Shown piece by piece: positions 1-6,785 of a stretch of DNA of 9,257 nt. The position numbers were made by a program, and so were the translations under genes. Where the stretch lies: contig CAJUOF010000245.1 in the NCBI GenBank assembly GCA_910587905.1, positions 1 to 9,257 of the forward strand, written 5' to 3'. The notes beneath the pieces were generated by a model. That model had not been told where the DNA came from. It saw only the letters and a program-made list of their open reading frames with translations, and made no database searches. The stretch is from an uncultured Lachnospiraceae bacterium (GTDB taxonomy: Bacteria; Bacillota_A; Clostridia; Lachnospirales; Lachnospiraceae). How positions within the stretch are numbered: position 1 is the stretch's first letter; each line of letters starts with the position of its first letter.

Positions 1-798
1 AGCCGTCAAGGTCTCCATATACTGTTTTTTAATGGCGATAAAATATTTGTCCTTCTCCGTCTTTCGGACCACGCCGCCGATGCTGGCAAAATATTTATTG
101 ATCTTCCGGTCAATGAGTGCCACCAACAGCGAGCGCCGTACCTCCTCAATGCTTTCCAACGCCTCGTCATAATTGTCCAGATAAATGAGGCCGGCCACCA
201 ACTTTTGATTTTCGATTTCTTGCTGGAACTGAATCTTCTCCGTCTCGTCAAAAAGGTAGGCGGCAATCAGACCTACGCGGAAGCCGCTTTCCTGCTCCGC
301 TTCCTCCTCATCTGCGGACATATAGATGTTTTTCAGATGAAGGCGGTAAAAACGGTTCTCATAGGCAACATCCCACACTGCTTCCTCCTCCGATTCAGAG
401 AAAGGATGGGGGGAAAGCTCCGGAAACAGATCTGAGATTCGCTTTCTCAGACTTTTATCCTTCCGAATGATCATACCGAACGCCTTGTTGATCCAGAGTA
501 CCCGCCCCTGCTCGTCCAAGAGGGCATAGGGTACATCCAGATCTGACAATAACTGCTTTTGAATCTGCGCATGATTGACCGCAAACAGCAACAGCTCCCG
601 CATCACAAGGGGCCTCTTGGCGAAATAAAACCAGAAGGCAATCACAAAATAGACTGCCGCCAGCACCGTACAGACAAAACCTGCTTTCAGGTTGAACACA
701 TAGGCCACAGCCGTCATAGCCAGGACCAAAATCCCCATATAGAGCGGCCACCCCAAAAATCTTTGCAGCCACCCTTTTAATTTCATATCATTTTTCAT
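1..798 (-). CDS. gdpP: Cyclic-di-AMP phosphodiesterase GdpP (YybT family), N-terminal part; 3' end outside window
   Basis: Translation of the minus strand from the ATG at 798 stays open to the window edge (266 codons). The family is a membrane-bound enzyme that hydrolyses the second messenger c-di-AMP. Seen here: two hydrophobic helices near residues 15-33 and 40-60 with a very short outside loop; a PAS-like segment about 80-180 (including LDVPYALLDEQGRVLWIN); then the start of a degenerate GGDEF domain from about residue 198, with the typical LIYLDNYDEALESIEEVRRS stretch and no GG(D/E)EF signature. The catalytic DHH/DHHA1 half lies beyond base 1, so activity cannot be judged. The start is supported by AAGGAG (805-810) six bases before the ATG and by a promoter 65 bases upstream. 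Full-length relatives are about 650 residues. The family call is confident; intactness is unknown. Confidence 0.9.
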   Translation of the reverse strand, partial: MKNDMKLKGWLQRFLGWPLYMGILVLAMTAVAYVFNLKAGFVCTVLAAVYFVIAFWFYFAKRPLVMRELLLFAVNHAQIQKQLLSDLDVPYALLDEQGRVLWINKAFGMIIRKDKSLRKRISDLFPELSPHPFSESEEEAVWDVAYENRFYRLHLKNIYMSADEEEAEQESGFRVGLIAAYLFDETEKIQFQQEIENQKLVAGLIYLDNYDEALESIEEVRRSLLVALIDRKINKYFASIGGVVRKTEKDKYFIAIKKQYMETLTA

Positions 799-862
799 AC
801 GATTCTCCTTAAACAGGATCGGCTTTTCCTATCCAAAATCACCCAGCCGTTCATTTCCTTTT

Positions 863-891
863 ATTATAGGATATCGTCAATCTTTTTACAA
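863..891 (-). promoter_or_regulatory. Sigma-A-type promoter of gdpP
   Basis: On the minus strand, TTGTAA (886-891) and a perfect TATAAT (863-868) are separated by exactly 17 bases. The predicted transcript would begin near 855, giving a leader of about 57 bases before the gdpP ATG at 798. A TTGACG just upstream of the -10 is only 6 bases from it and cannot be the -35 element. Confidence 0.7.
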
Positions 892-930
892 GGACTTTCC
901 GTTCTGTTCATCCGTTCTGCCTGGCATAAA

Positions 931-956
931 AAAATTATGATCAGATCAATAATTTT
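931..956. repeat. AT-rich imperfect palindrome upstream of gdpP
   Basis: The arms AAAATTATGATC and GATCAATAATTTT are complementary apart from one extra base, around a single central A. The site is 40-65 bases upstream of the gdpP -35 hexamer and also upstream of the orphan Spo0A_C gene on the other strand. It could be an operator for either gene or a weak bidirectional hairpin. Only the symmetry is seen; the function is unknown. Confidence 0.35.
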
Positions 957-1001
957 GACTTTTCCTCTTGATTTTTCTTCGTTTTCCCTTTTTCCTTGTA
1001 T

Positions 1002-1015
1002 AGGGGACAGTCTGT
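1002..1015 (+). repeat. Left arm of 14-bp inverted repeat flanking the Spo0A_C-like gene
   Basis: AGGGGACAGTCTGT is present here and its exact reverse complement is at 1513-1526. The arm lies in the short stretch just before the ribosome binding site of the gene at 1041, so it would sit in the 5' leader. GGGGAC-type ends pointing outwards are known from REP-like or RAYT-associated repeats in other bacteria; the assignment to such a family is inference. No clear target-site duplication is seen outside the two arms. Confidence 0.6.
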
Positions 1016-1040
1016 AAAATACGAAAGGAGAACCTGCCAT

Positions 1041-1439
1041 ATGAATAAAAAGTTCATTAACAACACGAACAATAACACTAACAGGCATACAACAAATCTG
1101 CCAAACTTTTTCTATTCGGCCAGAATCTACCGCCACCGCGTTGCGGGCCGAATCTTCATGGAAGCCGTGTTGATGGCTGCGGAAGACTTGAACCGTCTCT
1201 CAAACATTCGCCAAGCCATTTACGAGCCTATCGCCCAACGGCACGGCACCACTGTCAACAGTGTTTCTAAAAACATCCGTGATGTCCGGGATACCATTAT
1301 GAAATATGGTGGAGCCGATCTTTTGGAAGAAATGACTGGAAGCAAGCATTGGCATACAGAAGCGCCTTATCCCCATGAAGTCATCGAAGTGTTTGCCCGC
1401 TATGTGAGAACCCATGGAATTTCTCACGATATCCTGTAA
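1041..1439 (+). CDS. Orphan Spo0A C-terminal-like DNA-binding protein (no receiver domain)
   Basis: A 132-residue protein. Residues 25-126 resemble the C-terminal effector domain of Spo0A, the master regulator of sporulation. The shared pattern is a helix with RVAGRIFMEAVLMAAED, then YEPIAQRHGTTVNSVSKNIR matching the Spo0A helix-turn-helix (its counterpart reads YPDIAKKFNTTASRVERAIR), and a final helix PHEVIEVFARYV. The receiver domain is absent; instead there is a short Asn/Thr-rich N-terminus. The start at 1041 is chosen because AAAGGAG lies at 1024-1030; an in-frame ATG at 996 is upstream of that site and inside the repeat region. The gene is divergent from gdpP, convergent with the S8 peptidase, and enclosed by a 14-bp inverted repeat. 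No clear promoter is visible. Without a phosphorylation domain it would bind DNA constitutively or be controlled by expression. The domain call comes from reading the sequence; the role is unknown. Confidence 0.72.
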   Translation: MNKKFINNTNNNTNRHTTNLPNFFYSARIYRHRVAGRIFMEAVLMAAEDLNRLSNIRQAIYEPIAQRHGTTVNSVSKNIRDVRDTIMKYGGADLLEEMTGSKHWHTEAPYPHEVIEVFARYVRTHGISHDIL

Positions 1440-1440
1440 C

Positions 1441-1463
1441 ATTCAGCCTGCATGCGACTGAAT
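1441..1463. repeat. Imperfect palindrome after the Spo0A_C-like gene
   Basis: ATTCAG and CTGAAT arms surround a core holding GCATGC, starting two bases after the TAA stop. It could form a stem-loop at the 3' end of the transcript, but there is no T-run behind it, so it does not qualify as an intrinsic terminator. Confidence 0.3.
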
Positions 1464-1512
1464 TTGCTGCTGATACTACAGTGCATATTCATTAGATAAA
1501 CAGGTAACATGA

Positions 1513-1526
1513 ACAGACTGTCCCCT
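1513..1526 (-). repeat. Right arm of 14-bp inverted repeat flanking the Spo0A_C-like gene
   Basis: ACAGACTGTCCCCT is the perfect reverse complement of 1002-1015. The arm lies in the 109-base gap between the Spo0A_C-like gene and the 3' end of the S8 peptidase gene. Together the arms delimit a 525-bp segment that contains only the orphan gene. Confidence 0.6.
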
Positions 1527-1548
1527 GTGAAAAGGCGCTTCTTTTCTC

Positions 1549-3369
1549 CTATAGGGATATTGTCTCGAAGATATGAAACACGTCCAGTGCCCCATAGCCC
1601 GAAGACCGATTTGGGTAGGAGGCCGTCCGGCTTCTGATCGCTCCCCGTATCATCAGGCTTTTAATATCTTTATTTCTCATCCCCCTATAGTTTCCCTGCA
1701 AAAGACCCCATTCCAGAAGAAGGGCCGCTGCACCCGCTCCGTGAGCCGCGGCGATGCTGGTTCCGCTCTTCACACCGAAGCGTCCTCCCGGAAGGGCGCC
1801 GTAAATGTCTACGCCAGGCGCCACCAGATCCGGCTTGATCCGATCCGTCCTGGTAAACCCCCGTCCGGAATGAATATAGATACTATTCTGTCTGTGATTA
1901 TCTGCCCCGAACGTAATCGGCCCTTCCGCCGACGAGGGTACCGTCAGGGTCGTGTCCGGGTTGGGCCGTAAAAATTCCGTATCCTCCTCCATAAACCCTT
2001 CGATGGGAAGCCAGATATGAAATCGTCCGTCCGTGTATGCTCCATTATAAACCACCAACGTCCAAATCCCAGGCGTCGGATCTGCCATACGGATCCGCAC
2101 TACTGTGCTGCCGGATTCCTGTTCGATCAGTTGGTAATCCACATAAATCACGGTCTTTTCCATGGTAAACTGGAAAACACTGTTTAAATTGAGCCGCGGA
2201 ACCACTCTGGCAGTGCTTTCCCCCGTGGGCGAAAGAATCTGCACACTGTAGACCTCCGGGGCTTCCGCCCAAAGCTCCATGGTAATTCCACTCTCGTTCT
2301 GGGGAACACGAATCTCCACATAATCATTTCCGCCCTCGGCATTAATCTTTCCAAAATAATGATGCGCCCGGTTGGATTCATTCCCTGCTGCAATCACCAC
2401 CGCAGTGCCGATCTGTTTCGTCGCCGTATTCAGCATGCACCCCAGGGGAGCACTCCCCGCGTGGTCCCCCCAGTTGGTCCCCACTCCGATCAGTATCACG
2501 AGGGGCATGGAGAGACGCCTGGCCAATTCTGTCAGGTAACGGACGCCCATCATCAAGTCCGTCTCCTGGTAAGCGATGGCTCCCTCCTTAATCAGAAAAT
2601 AATTTCTCAAATATTCTTTGGCCGGTTTCAGCTTCACCATGGCGATGGATGCCGCGGGAGCCGCCCCCGTAAATTCTTCCTCCGGCAAATCACTCCCCGC
2701 CGCTATGGAAGCCAGAAAGGTTCCATGCCCGTCCTCGTCCGTCGACGGCACCAAGGTAAGGCTTTCCGGCGAGGCGATAGCCGCATCAATCTCTTCCTTT
2801 GTATATTCGCTGCCGTACTGAAACCCTTCCGGCAATCTTCCCGTCTGAACCGTCTGATCCCAAATCCTCACAATCCTGGTCCGCCCGACGGAATCCATAA
2901 ACACCGGATTCTGGTAATCGATCCCCGTATCGATCAATCCAATGAGCACACCTGCGCCCGTAAGATTTAATACCGGCTGGTTTCTGGCCCGAAGAATCCC
3001 GGAGGCTTCCATATTGGTGATGTCCATCAAACCATACAGTCTGGGAATCGCCGCATAATTATAAAACTGAACGGACAAGGGCGGCAATAGCTCCTTGCTC
3101 ACATGAATAACCGCCGTGGTCTTCGATGCCTGTTCCACACAAAACAATCTCGGCAAAGTCACATCTGTCTCATACAGATCGGAGGGAAAAATGAAATCTT
3201 CATAATCCTCTGAAAGGATCCGTTCTCTGCACGCTGCCACCTCATCAGAAGATTCCGGCTCCGGCAGTGCCGTCTGCGACAAAACACATGGTCCTGTCTT
3301 TTTCCTCTGTATTTTTTCGAATTGATCTGTCTGAGTTTTATTGATTTCCCTTGTCTGCTTTCTCTCCAT
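1549..3369 (-). CDS. S8 family (subtilisin-like) serine peptidase, Csp-type with jelly-roll insertion
   Basis: A 606-residue subtilase. The catalytic triad is readable: Asp147 in LIDTGID, His215 in DGHGT, and Ser538 in SGTSIAAAH; the oxyanion-hole Asn330 is in AAGNESN. Between Asn and Ser, about residues 350-457, lies a beta-rich insertion like the jelly-roll domain of clostridial Csp peptidases. The first 95 or so residues hold the RERILSEDYEDFIF region typical of this group and probably serve as prodomain. There is no signal peptide or membrane segment, so the enzyme should act in the cytoplasm or spore. The residue before the usual HxAG helix is Ala instead of the common Pro. Csp enzymes activate germination lytic enzymes, but many relatives outside csp operons have no known substrate. 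AAAGG lies 8 bases before the ATG. The gene begins 31 bases after clpX and is probably co-transcribed with it. Confidence 0.9.
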   Translation of the reverse strand: MERKQTREINKTQTDQFEKIQRKKTGPCVLSQTALPEPESSDEVAACRERILSEDYEDFIFPSDLYETDVTLPRLFCVEQASKTTAVIHVSKELLPPLSVQFYNYAAIPRLYGLMDITNMEASGILRARNQPVLNLTGAGVLIGLIDTGIDYQNPVFMDSVGRTRIVRIWDQTVQTGRLPEGFQYGSEYTKEEIDAAIASPESLTLVPSTDEDGHGTFLASIAAGSDLPEEEFTGAAPAASIAMVKLKPAKEYLRNYFLIKEGAIAYQETDLMMGVRYLTELARRLSMPLVILIGVGTNWGDHAGSAPLGCMLNTATKQIGTAVVIAAGNESNRAHHYFGKINAEGGNDYVEIRVPQNESGITMELWAEAPEVYSVQILSPTGESTARVVPRLNLNSVFQFTMEKTVIYVDYQLIEQESGSTVVRIRMADPTPGIWTLVVYNGAYTDGRFHIWLPIEGFMEEDTEFLRPNPDTTLTVPSSAEGPITFGADNHRQNSIYIHSGRGFTRTDRIKPDLVAPGVDIYGALPGGRFGVKSGTSIAAAHGAGAAALLLEWGLLQGNYRGMRNKDIKSLMIRGAIRSRTASYPNRSSGYGALDVFHIFETISL

Positions 3370-3400
3370 CCAGTGGGCCTTTCAGCTTCATCATATCAGT

Positions 3401-5014
3401 TTATGCCTGAACGCCCAATCTCATAACTCCCCGCAGATCAATTAAGGGGCCTCCCGTCTTATCAATATAAGATTTTGTGATCGTCACCCGTCCGATATTG
3501 TCATCCTTCGGGATCTCGTACATAATGTCCAGCATATATTCCTCCAAGATCGCCCGAAGAGCTCTGGCTCCTGTGTGCCGCTCCATGGCCTTCTCAGCAA
3601 TGGATTCTAAAGCCTCATCCTCGAATACGAGCTGAACCTCATCCATCTGGAGAAGCTTCTCATACTGTCTGAGAATGGCGTTTTTCGGTTCTTTCAGGAT
3701 GCGCACCATGAAGTCCTTAGTCAGCGCCTCCAGAGAAACGATGATCGGAAGCCGCCCCAGAAACTCCGGGATCATGCCGAATTTTTTCAGATCTTCCACT
3801 TCAGCCTTACAGAGAAGATTCTCTTCCTTATCATATTTGTCCTTGAGCTCCGCCCGGAAGCCGATGGAAGATTCCTTGGTCAGCCGTTCCTTGATGATTT
3901 CCTCCAGCTCCGGAAATGCACCGCCGCAGATAAAAAGAATATTGCTGGTATTCACCGTAGTCATAGGCACCATGGCATTCTTGCTGTTGGAACCCACCGG
4001 AACCTCCACCTCACTGCCCTCCAGCATTTTGAGAAGCTCCTGCTGAACCGACTCTCCACTGACGTCCCTGGTGTTGGTGTTGCGCTTTTTGGCAATCTTG
4101 TCGATCTCGTCGATATAGATGATACCCTGCTCCGCCTTCTCCACATCATTCCCGGATGCCTGTAGTAGCTTGGACACCACACTCTCAATATCGTCCCCGA
4201 TATATCCCGCCTCCGTCAGCGAGGTGGCGTCTGCAATGGCCAGAGGTACGTTCAGCAGTTTCGCCAGGGTCTTCACCAGATAGGTCTTCCCGCTTCCGGT
4301 GGGGCCAAGAAGCAGCATATTGGACTTCTCGATCTCCACGCCATCCTCCCCGTCGGCCGCAACCCGCTTATAGTGGTTGTAAACCGCCACGGAAATGGCC
4401 TTCTTCGCCTGGTCCTGCCCGACCACGTACTCATCCAGCATCCGCTTGATCTCGTGGGGGGCCGGAATCGCCCGACGGTCAAAGGGAACCTTCTCCTTCT
4501 TTTCTTTTTTCTTCTTTTTTAGCCTCTGCCTCTGAGGAATCTCCCGCTCCCCGCCCAGCAGGTCGGAGAGATTGATAAATCCCACTCCCGGCAGACCGGA
4601 GAGAGTCGACAGGTCGATGGCACCGGGACGCCCATTTCCAAAATCGCCACCTTCGGAGGGACTCTCTTCCTCCGAATCACAGTCCTCTGCCAAAGCGCCG
4701 TTTTCCTCGGAAACCGCTTCCTTCACCTTGCCGTCTCCGGAACTGTTTCCAGACGGCTTTCCACTTCCATAAAGGCCGTTCCCGGAAAAATTGCCAAGTC
4801 CCGAGAAATTTAATCCCGAGATGGAGCCATTCTGCTCAAAGCTGTCAAATGCCTTCTGCATACACTCCGGACAGATGCTGATATTCCCCGGCATGGTGAT
4901 CATCTTATTGGTTCGGCTCTCCGGCCTCCTGCACACGAAACAAACCTTCTCATACTCTTCCTCTGCAGTCTCATCCTGCAGTTCTTCTTTTGTTTTATCC
5001 TGTTGGTCTGACAT
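3401..5014 (-). CDS. clpX: ClpX-like AAA+ unfoldase, divergent paralogue with extended linker
   Basis: A 537-residue hexameric unfoldase homologue. An N-terminal zinc-binding domain has Cys25, Cys28, Cys48 and Cys51. A low-complexity Gly/Ser-rich then acidic then Lys-rich linker covers about residues 60-175. The AAA+ core follows with Walker A GPTGSGKT (237-244), pore loop GYIG (270-273), Walker B IIYIDE (298-303), the ClpP-docking IGF (384-386), the arginine of GRLP (421) and sensor-2 GARALR (482-487). Usual ClpX is about 420 residues; the excess is mostly linker. The RKH substrate-entry motif is not conserved: the aligned positions read SKN. The start at 5014 has GAGGAG six bases upstream and a promoter at 5045-5073; a longer reading to 5101 would begin upstream of that promoter. 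The neighbour downstream is a subtilase, not clpP or lon, so this may be a second, specialised ClpX. Confidence 0.88.
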   Translation of the reverse strand: MSDQQDKTKEELQDETAEEEYEKVCFVCRRPESRTNKMITMPGNISICPECMQKAFDSFEQNGSISGLNFSGLGNFSGNGLYGSGKPSGNSSGDGKVKEAVSEENGALAEDCDSEEESPSEGGDFGNGRPGAIDLSTLSGLPGVGFINLSDLLGGEREIPQRQRLKKKKKEKKEKVPFDRRAIPAPHEIKRMLDEYVVGQDQAKKAISVAVYNHYKRVAADGEDGVEIEKSNMLLLGPTGSGKTYLVKTLAKLLNVPLAIADATSLTEAGYIGDDIESVVSKLLQASGNDVEKAEQGIIYIDEIDKIAKKRNTNTRDVSGESVQQELLKMLEGSEVEVPVGSNSKNAMVPMTTVNTSNILFICGGAFPELEEIIKERLTKESSIGFRAELKDKYDKEENLLCKAEVEDLKKFGMIPEFLGRLPIIVSLEALTKDFMVRILKEPKNAILRQYEKLLQMDEVQLVFEDEALESIAEKAMERHTGARALRAILEEYMLDIMYEIPKDDNIGRVTITKSYIDKTGGPLIDLRGVMRLGVQA

Positions 5015-5044
5015 AAATTTCTCCTCTTTTTGCACTCTTGTTCT

Positions 5045-5073
5045 ATTATATATGAGTTGTACCTGTGGGACAA
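5045..5073 (-). promoter_or_regulatory. Sigma-A-type promoter of the clpX-peptidase unit
   Basis: Minus-strand TTGTCC (5068-5073), 17-base spacer, TATAAT (5045-5050). The transcript would start near 5038 and give a leader of about 24 bases, which fits the ATG at 5014 and rules out the upstream in-frame ATG at 5101. No CIRCE or CtsR tandem heptamers are seen around it. Confidence 0.7.
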
Positions 5074-5121
5074 GTAAACTTTTTATGAACCGACGCAGCA
5101 CTTGTCTGCGGAATCCCCGTA

Positions 5122-5162
5122 ACGCAAAGAACCTGCAGCGCCGGTTCCCCAGGCGCCGCAGG
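5122..5162 (-). terminator. Rho-independent terminator after htrA
   Basis: In the minus-strand direction the arms CCTGCGGCGCC and GGCGCTGCAGG pair over 11 positions (one G-T wobble) around a 9-base loop (5132-5162), followed by a T-rich tail TTCTTTGCGT. The hairpin starts 35 bases after the htrA stop and ends before the clpX promoter, so htrA and clpX are separate transcription units. Confidence 0.75.
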
Positions 5163-5196
5163 CCACTGCCCTATGCTTCTTGTGCGATGCGTTTCA

Positions 5197-6609
5197 TCAG
5201 TGCTGATCCGGAATTTCCGGAATCACCCGTCCTTCCTGTTCCTGGTAATCCTTCCGGTAACCCAGAGTGACAGAAATCTTTTTCTCCACATATTCATTCT
5301 CTTCCAGCCGCTGCACAGTCAGTTCGATCTGTGTACCGCCCGCATAATAGGAAAGCATGGTTTTTAATTCATTCATGGAAGATACTCTGCTTCCCTCGAC
5401 CGCCGTGATAATATCCCGCTCCATGAGCTCGGAAGCCGCCGCCGGCCCATCCTCGACAAGGCTGTAGACGTAAACACCCTCCGGCATATTGTACTGCTTT
5501 GCATTGTTTCCATTCATGTCCACGCCGTTGATGCCCAGCCAGGAAGCCTCGTCCTCCGACACACTCTGCCTGGTCTGCTTGGTCATCAGGCTGTAAATGA
5601 TTTCCTCCGCCTCCGACACAGGAATTGCAAACCCCATGCCCTCCACGTCCTCGCTGGAGTACTTGGCAGAATTGATTCCAATCAGCTCCCCCTTCATATT
5701 TAGAAGGGCGCCGCCGCTGTTTCCCGGATTGATGGCCGCATCCGTCTGGAGCAGGGTGAGAGTCCGATTCTCAATGGTCACCTCCCGGCTTAAGGCGCTG
5801 ACATGGCCATAAGTCAGGGATTGACCGTAGCCCAGGGCATTTCCGATGGCGATCACCTCGTCACCCACCCGCAGGGCGTTGGAATCTCCAAGGGTTGCGA
5901 TCTTGATCGCCCCGAGAGTATCCGCATTCATGGACTCCAGGGGAATGGCGATCACCGCCAGATCATTGTCCTCCGCAGTCCCCTTCACCTGGGCCTCCGC
6001 CGTATTTCCGTCGGTAAAGGTCACAGTCAGAGAATCCGCCCCGTCGATCACGTGATAATTGGTCAGTACCAGAAGCTCCGTCTCATTCTGTCCCACGATG
6101 ATGCCGGAGCCGCTTCCACTCATCTCCCGGTTTCCGTATCCTCCGTATCCGTAAAAGAAAGACTCCCAGCCATCGCTTTCGTACATCTGGGTGTTGGTGA
6201 TGGCCACGATGGAGGGCATCGCATTCTCCGCCACGTCGGCGACCACATTCCCGGAGGAAGCAGCGCTTCCTCCGGTGCTGACGGGAGTCGTCTCCGCCTG
6301 CTCCACCTTCGCCACCTTTGTCTCCTGGTTCGCCGCATCCACGGCATCCTGGAGTTTTTTCTCATAGCCGCTCACCTTCATGACTCCGATGAAAGCGCCC
6401 GCCCCCGCGCCTCCAAAGAGCACGCCGCAGAGGAGGAAGACTCCCAGCTTCTTGAAAAAACCGCCGCTTTTCTTTTTTTTCTTTTCCGGCTTTTTGATAC
6501 TGTTCGGCTCAATGGGCTCTGTGGGAATATAGGTATACACAGAGGACGAAGAACCGGTCTCCTGCTGGTATCCGTCCTGGATATTGTCGTTTCCGTAATA
6601 ATCGTTCAT
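5197..6609 (-). CDS. htrA: Membrane-anchored HtrA/DegP-like serine protease (S1C) with PDZ domain
   Basis: A 470-residue extracytoplasmic quality-control protease. The N-terminus is a cytoplasmic Tyr/Asn/Gly/Gln-rich segment, then a KKKKK patch and one transmembrane helix about residues 54-77. The trypsin-like domain has His186 in LTNYHVIDG, Asp216 in EDNDLAVIAI and Ser298 in NPGNSGG, so the triad is intact. A single PDZ domain spans about 355-450 (SWLGINGVDM to ISVTLGYRKDY). The length and layout match Firmicute HtrA/YyxA-type proteins, which degrade misfolded exported proteins. The start has AAGGA about 10 bases upstream. It is terminated by a strong hairpin before clpX, and the gene upstream ends in its own terminator, so htrA appears monocistronic. 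No convincing promoter hexamer pair was found in 6610-6745; TTGTCA with a TAGCAT at 19 bases is the best and is weak. Many Firmicute htrA genes are induced by secretion stress. Confidence 0.92.
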   Translation of the reverse strand: MNDYYGNDNIQDGYQQETGSSSSVYTYIPTEPIEPNSIKKPEKKKKKSGGFFKKLGVFLLCGVLFGGAGAGAFIGVMKVSGYEKKLQDAVDAANQETKVAKVEQAETTPVSTGGSAASSGNVVADVAENAMPSIVAITNTQMYESDGWESFFYGYGGYGNREMSGSGSGIIVGQNETELLVLTNYHVIDGADSLTVTFTDGNTAEAQVKGTAEDNDLAVIAIPLESMNADTLGAIKIATLGDSNALRVGDEVIAIGNALGYGQSLTYGHVSALSREVTIENRTLTLLQTDAAINPGNSGGALLNMKGELIGINSAKYSSEDVEGMGFAIPVSEAEEIIYSLMTKQTRQSVSEDEASWLGINGVDMNGNNAKQYNMPEGVYVYSLVEDGPAAASELMERDIITAVEGSRVSSMNELKTMLSYYAGGTQIELTVQRLEENEYVEKKISVTLGYRKDYQEQEGRVIPEIPDQH

Positions 6610-6745
6610 ATGATCCTGTCCTTTCTCTCTGGCATTTTTTCAGAAGTTTTCGTTTTTGATGCTATCAGGATACCAATCAAATGTGACAAAACTGTGTTAT
6701 AATCGTGAAGAAACGTTGATTTTCACCCAGTTCCAGATGTGCATA

Positions 6746-6778
6746 CCAAAACGGAGGGCCCGTCCAAGGTTCCCTCCG
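6746..6778 (-). terminator. Rho-independent terminator after the small membrane protein gene
   Basis: Minus-strand arms CGGAGGG (6772-6778) and CCCTCCG (6752-6758) pair perfectly and are followed by TTTT. The hairpin begins 8 bases past the TAA of the gene at 6786 and isolates it from htrA. Confidence 0.72.
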
Positions 6779-6785
6779 CTCACGT

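Noticed and set aside
996..1040. Earlier ATG for the Spo0A_C-like gene
   Set aside because: It lies across the inverted-repeat arm, has no ribosome binding site, and adds residues unrelated to the domain; 1041 has AAAGGAG upstream.
864..1136. Minus-strand open frame upstream of gdpP
   Set aside because: It overlaps the gdpP promoter and the start of the Spo0A_C-like gene and has no recognisable protein features.
1441..1463. Intrinsic terminator after the Spo0A_C-like gene
   Set aside because: The stem is only six base pairs with mismatches inside and no T-run follows.
2359..2970. Plus-strand open frame of 203 codons
   Set aside because: It is antisense to the S8 peptidase, whose catalytic motifs are fully readable; the plus-strand translation is rich in Arg, His and Pro and resembles no family.
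5015..5101. N-terminal extension of clpX starting at an ATG at 5101
   Set aside because: It would begin upstream of the promoter at 5045-5073 and lacks a ribosome binding site; the ATG at 5014 has GAGGAG and fits the family's N-terminus.
5803..6702. Plus-strand open frame of 299 codons
   Set aside because: It is the complement of htrA, with no ribosome binding site, and the htrA triad and PDZ domain are intact on the other strand.
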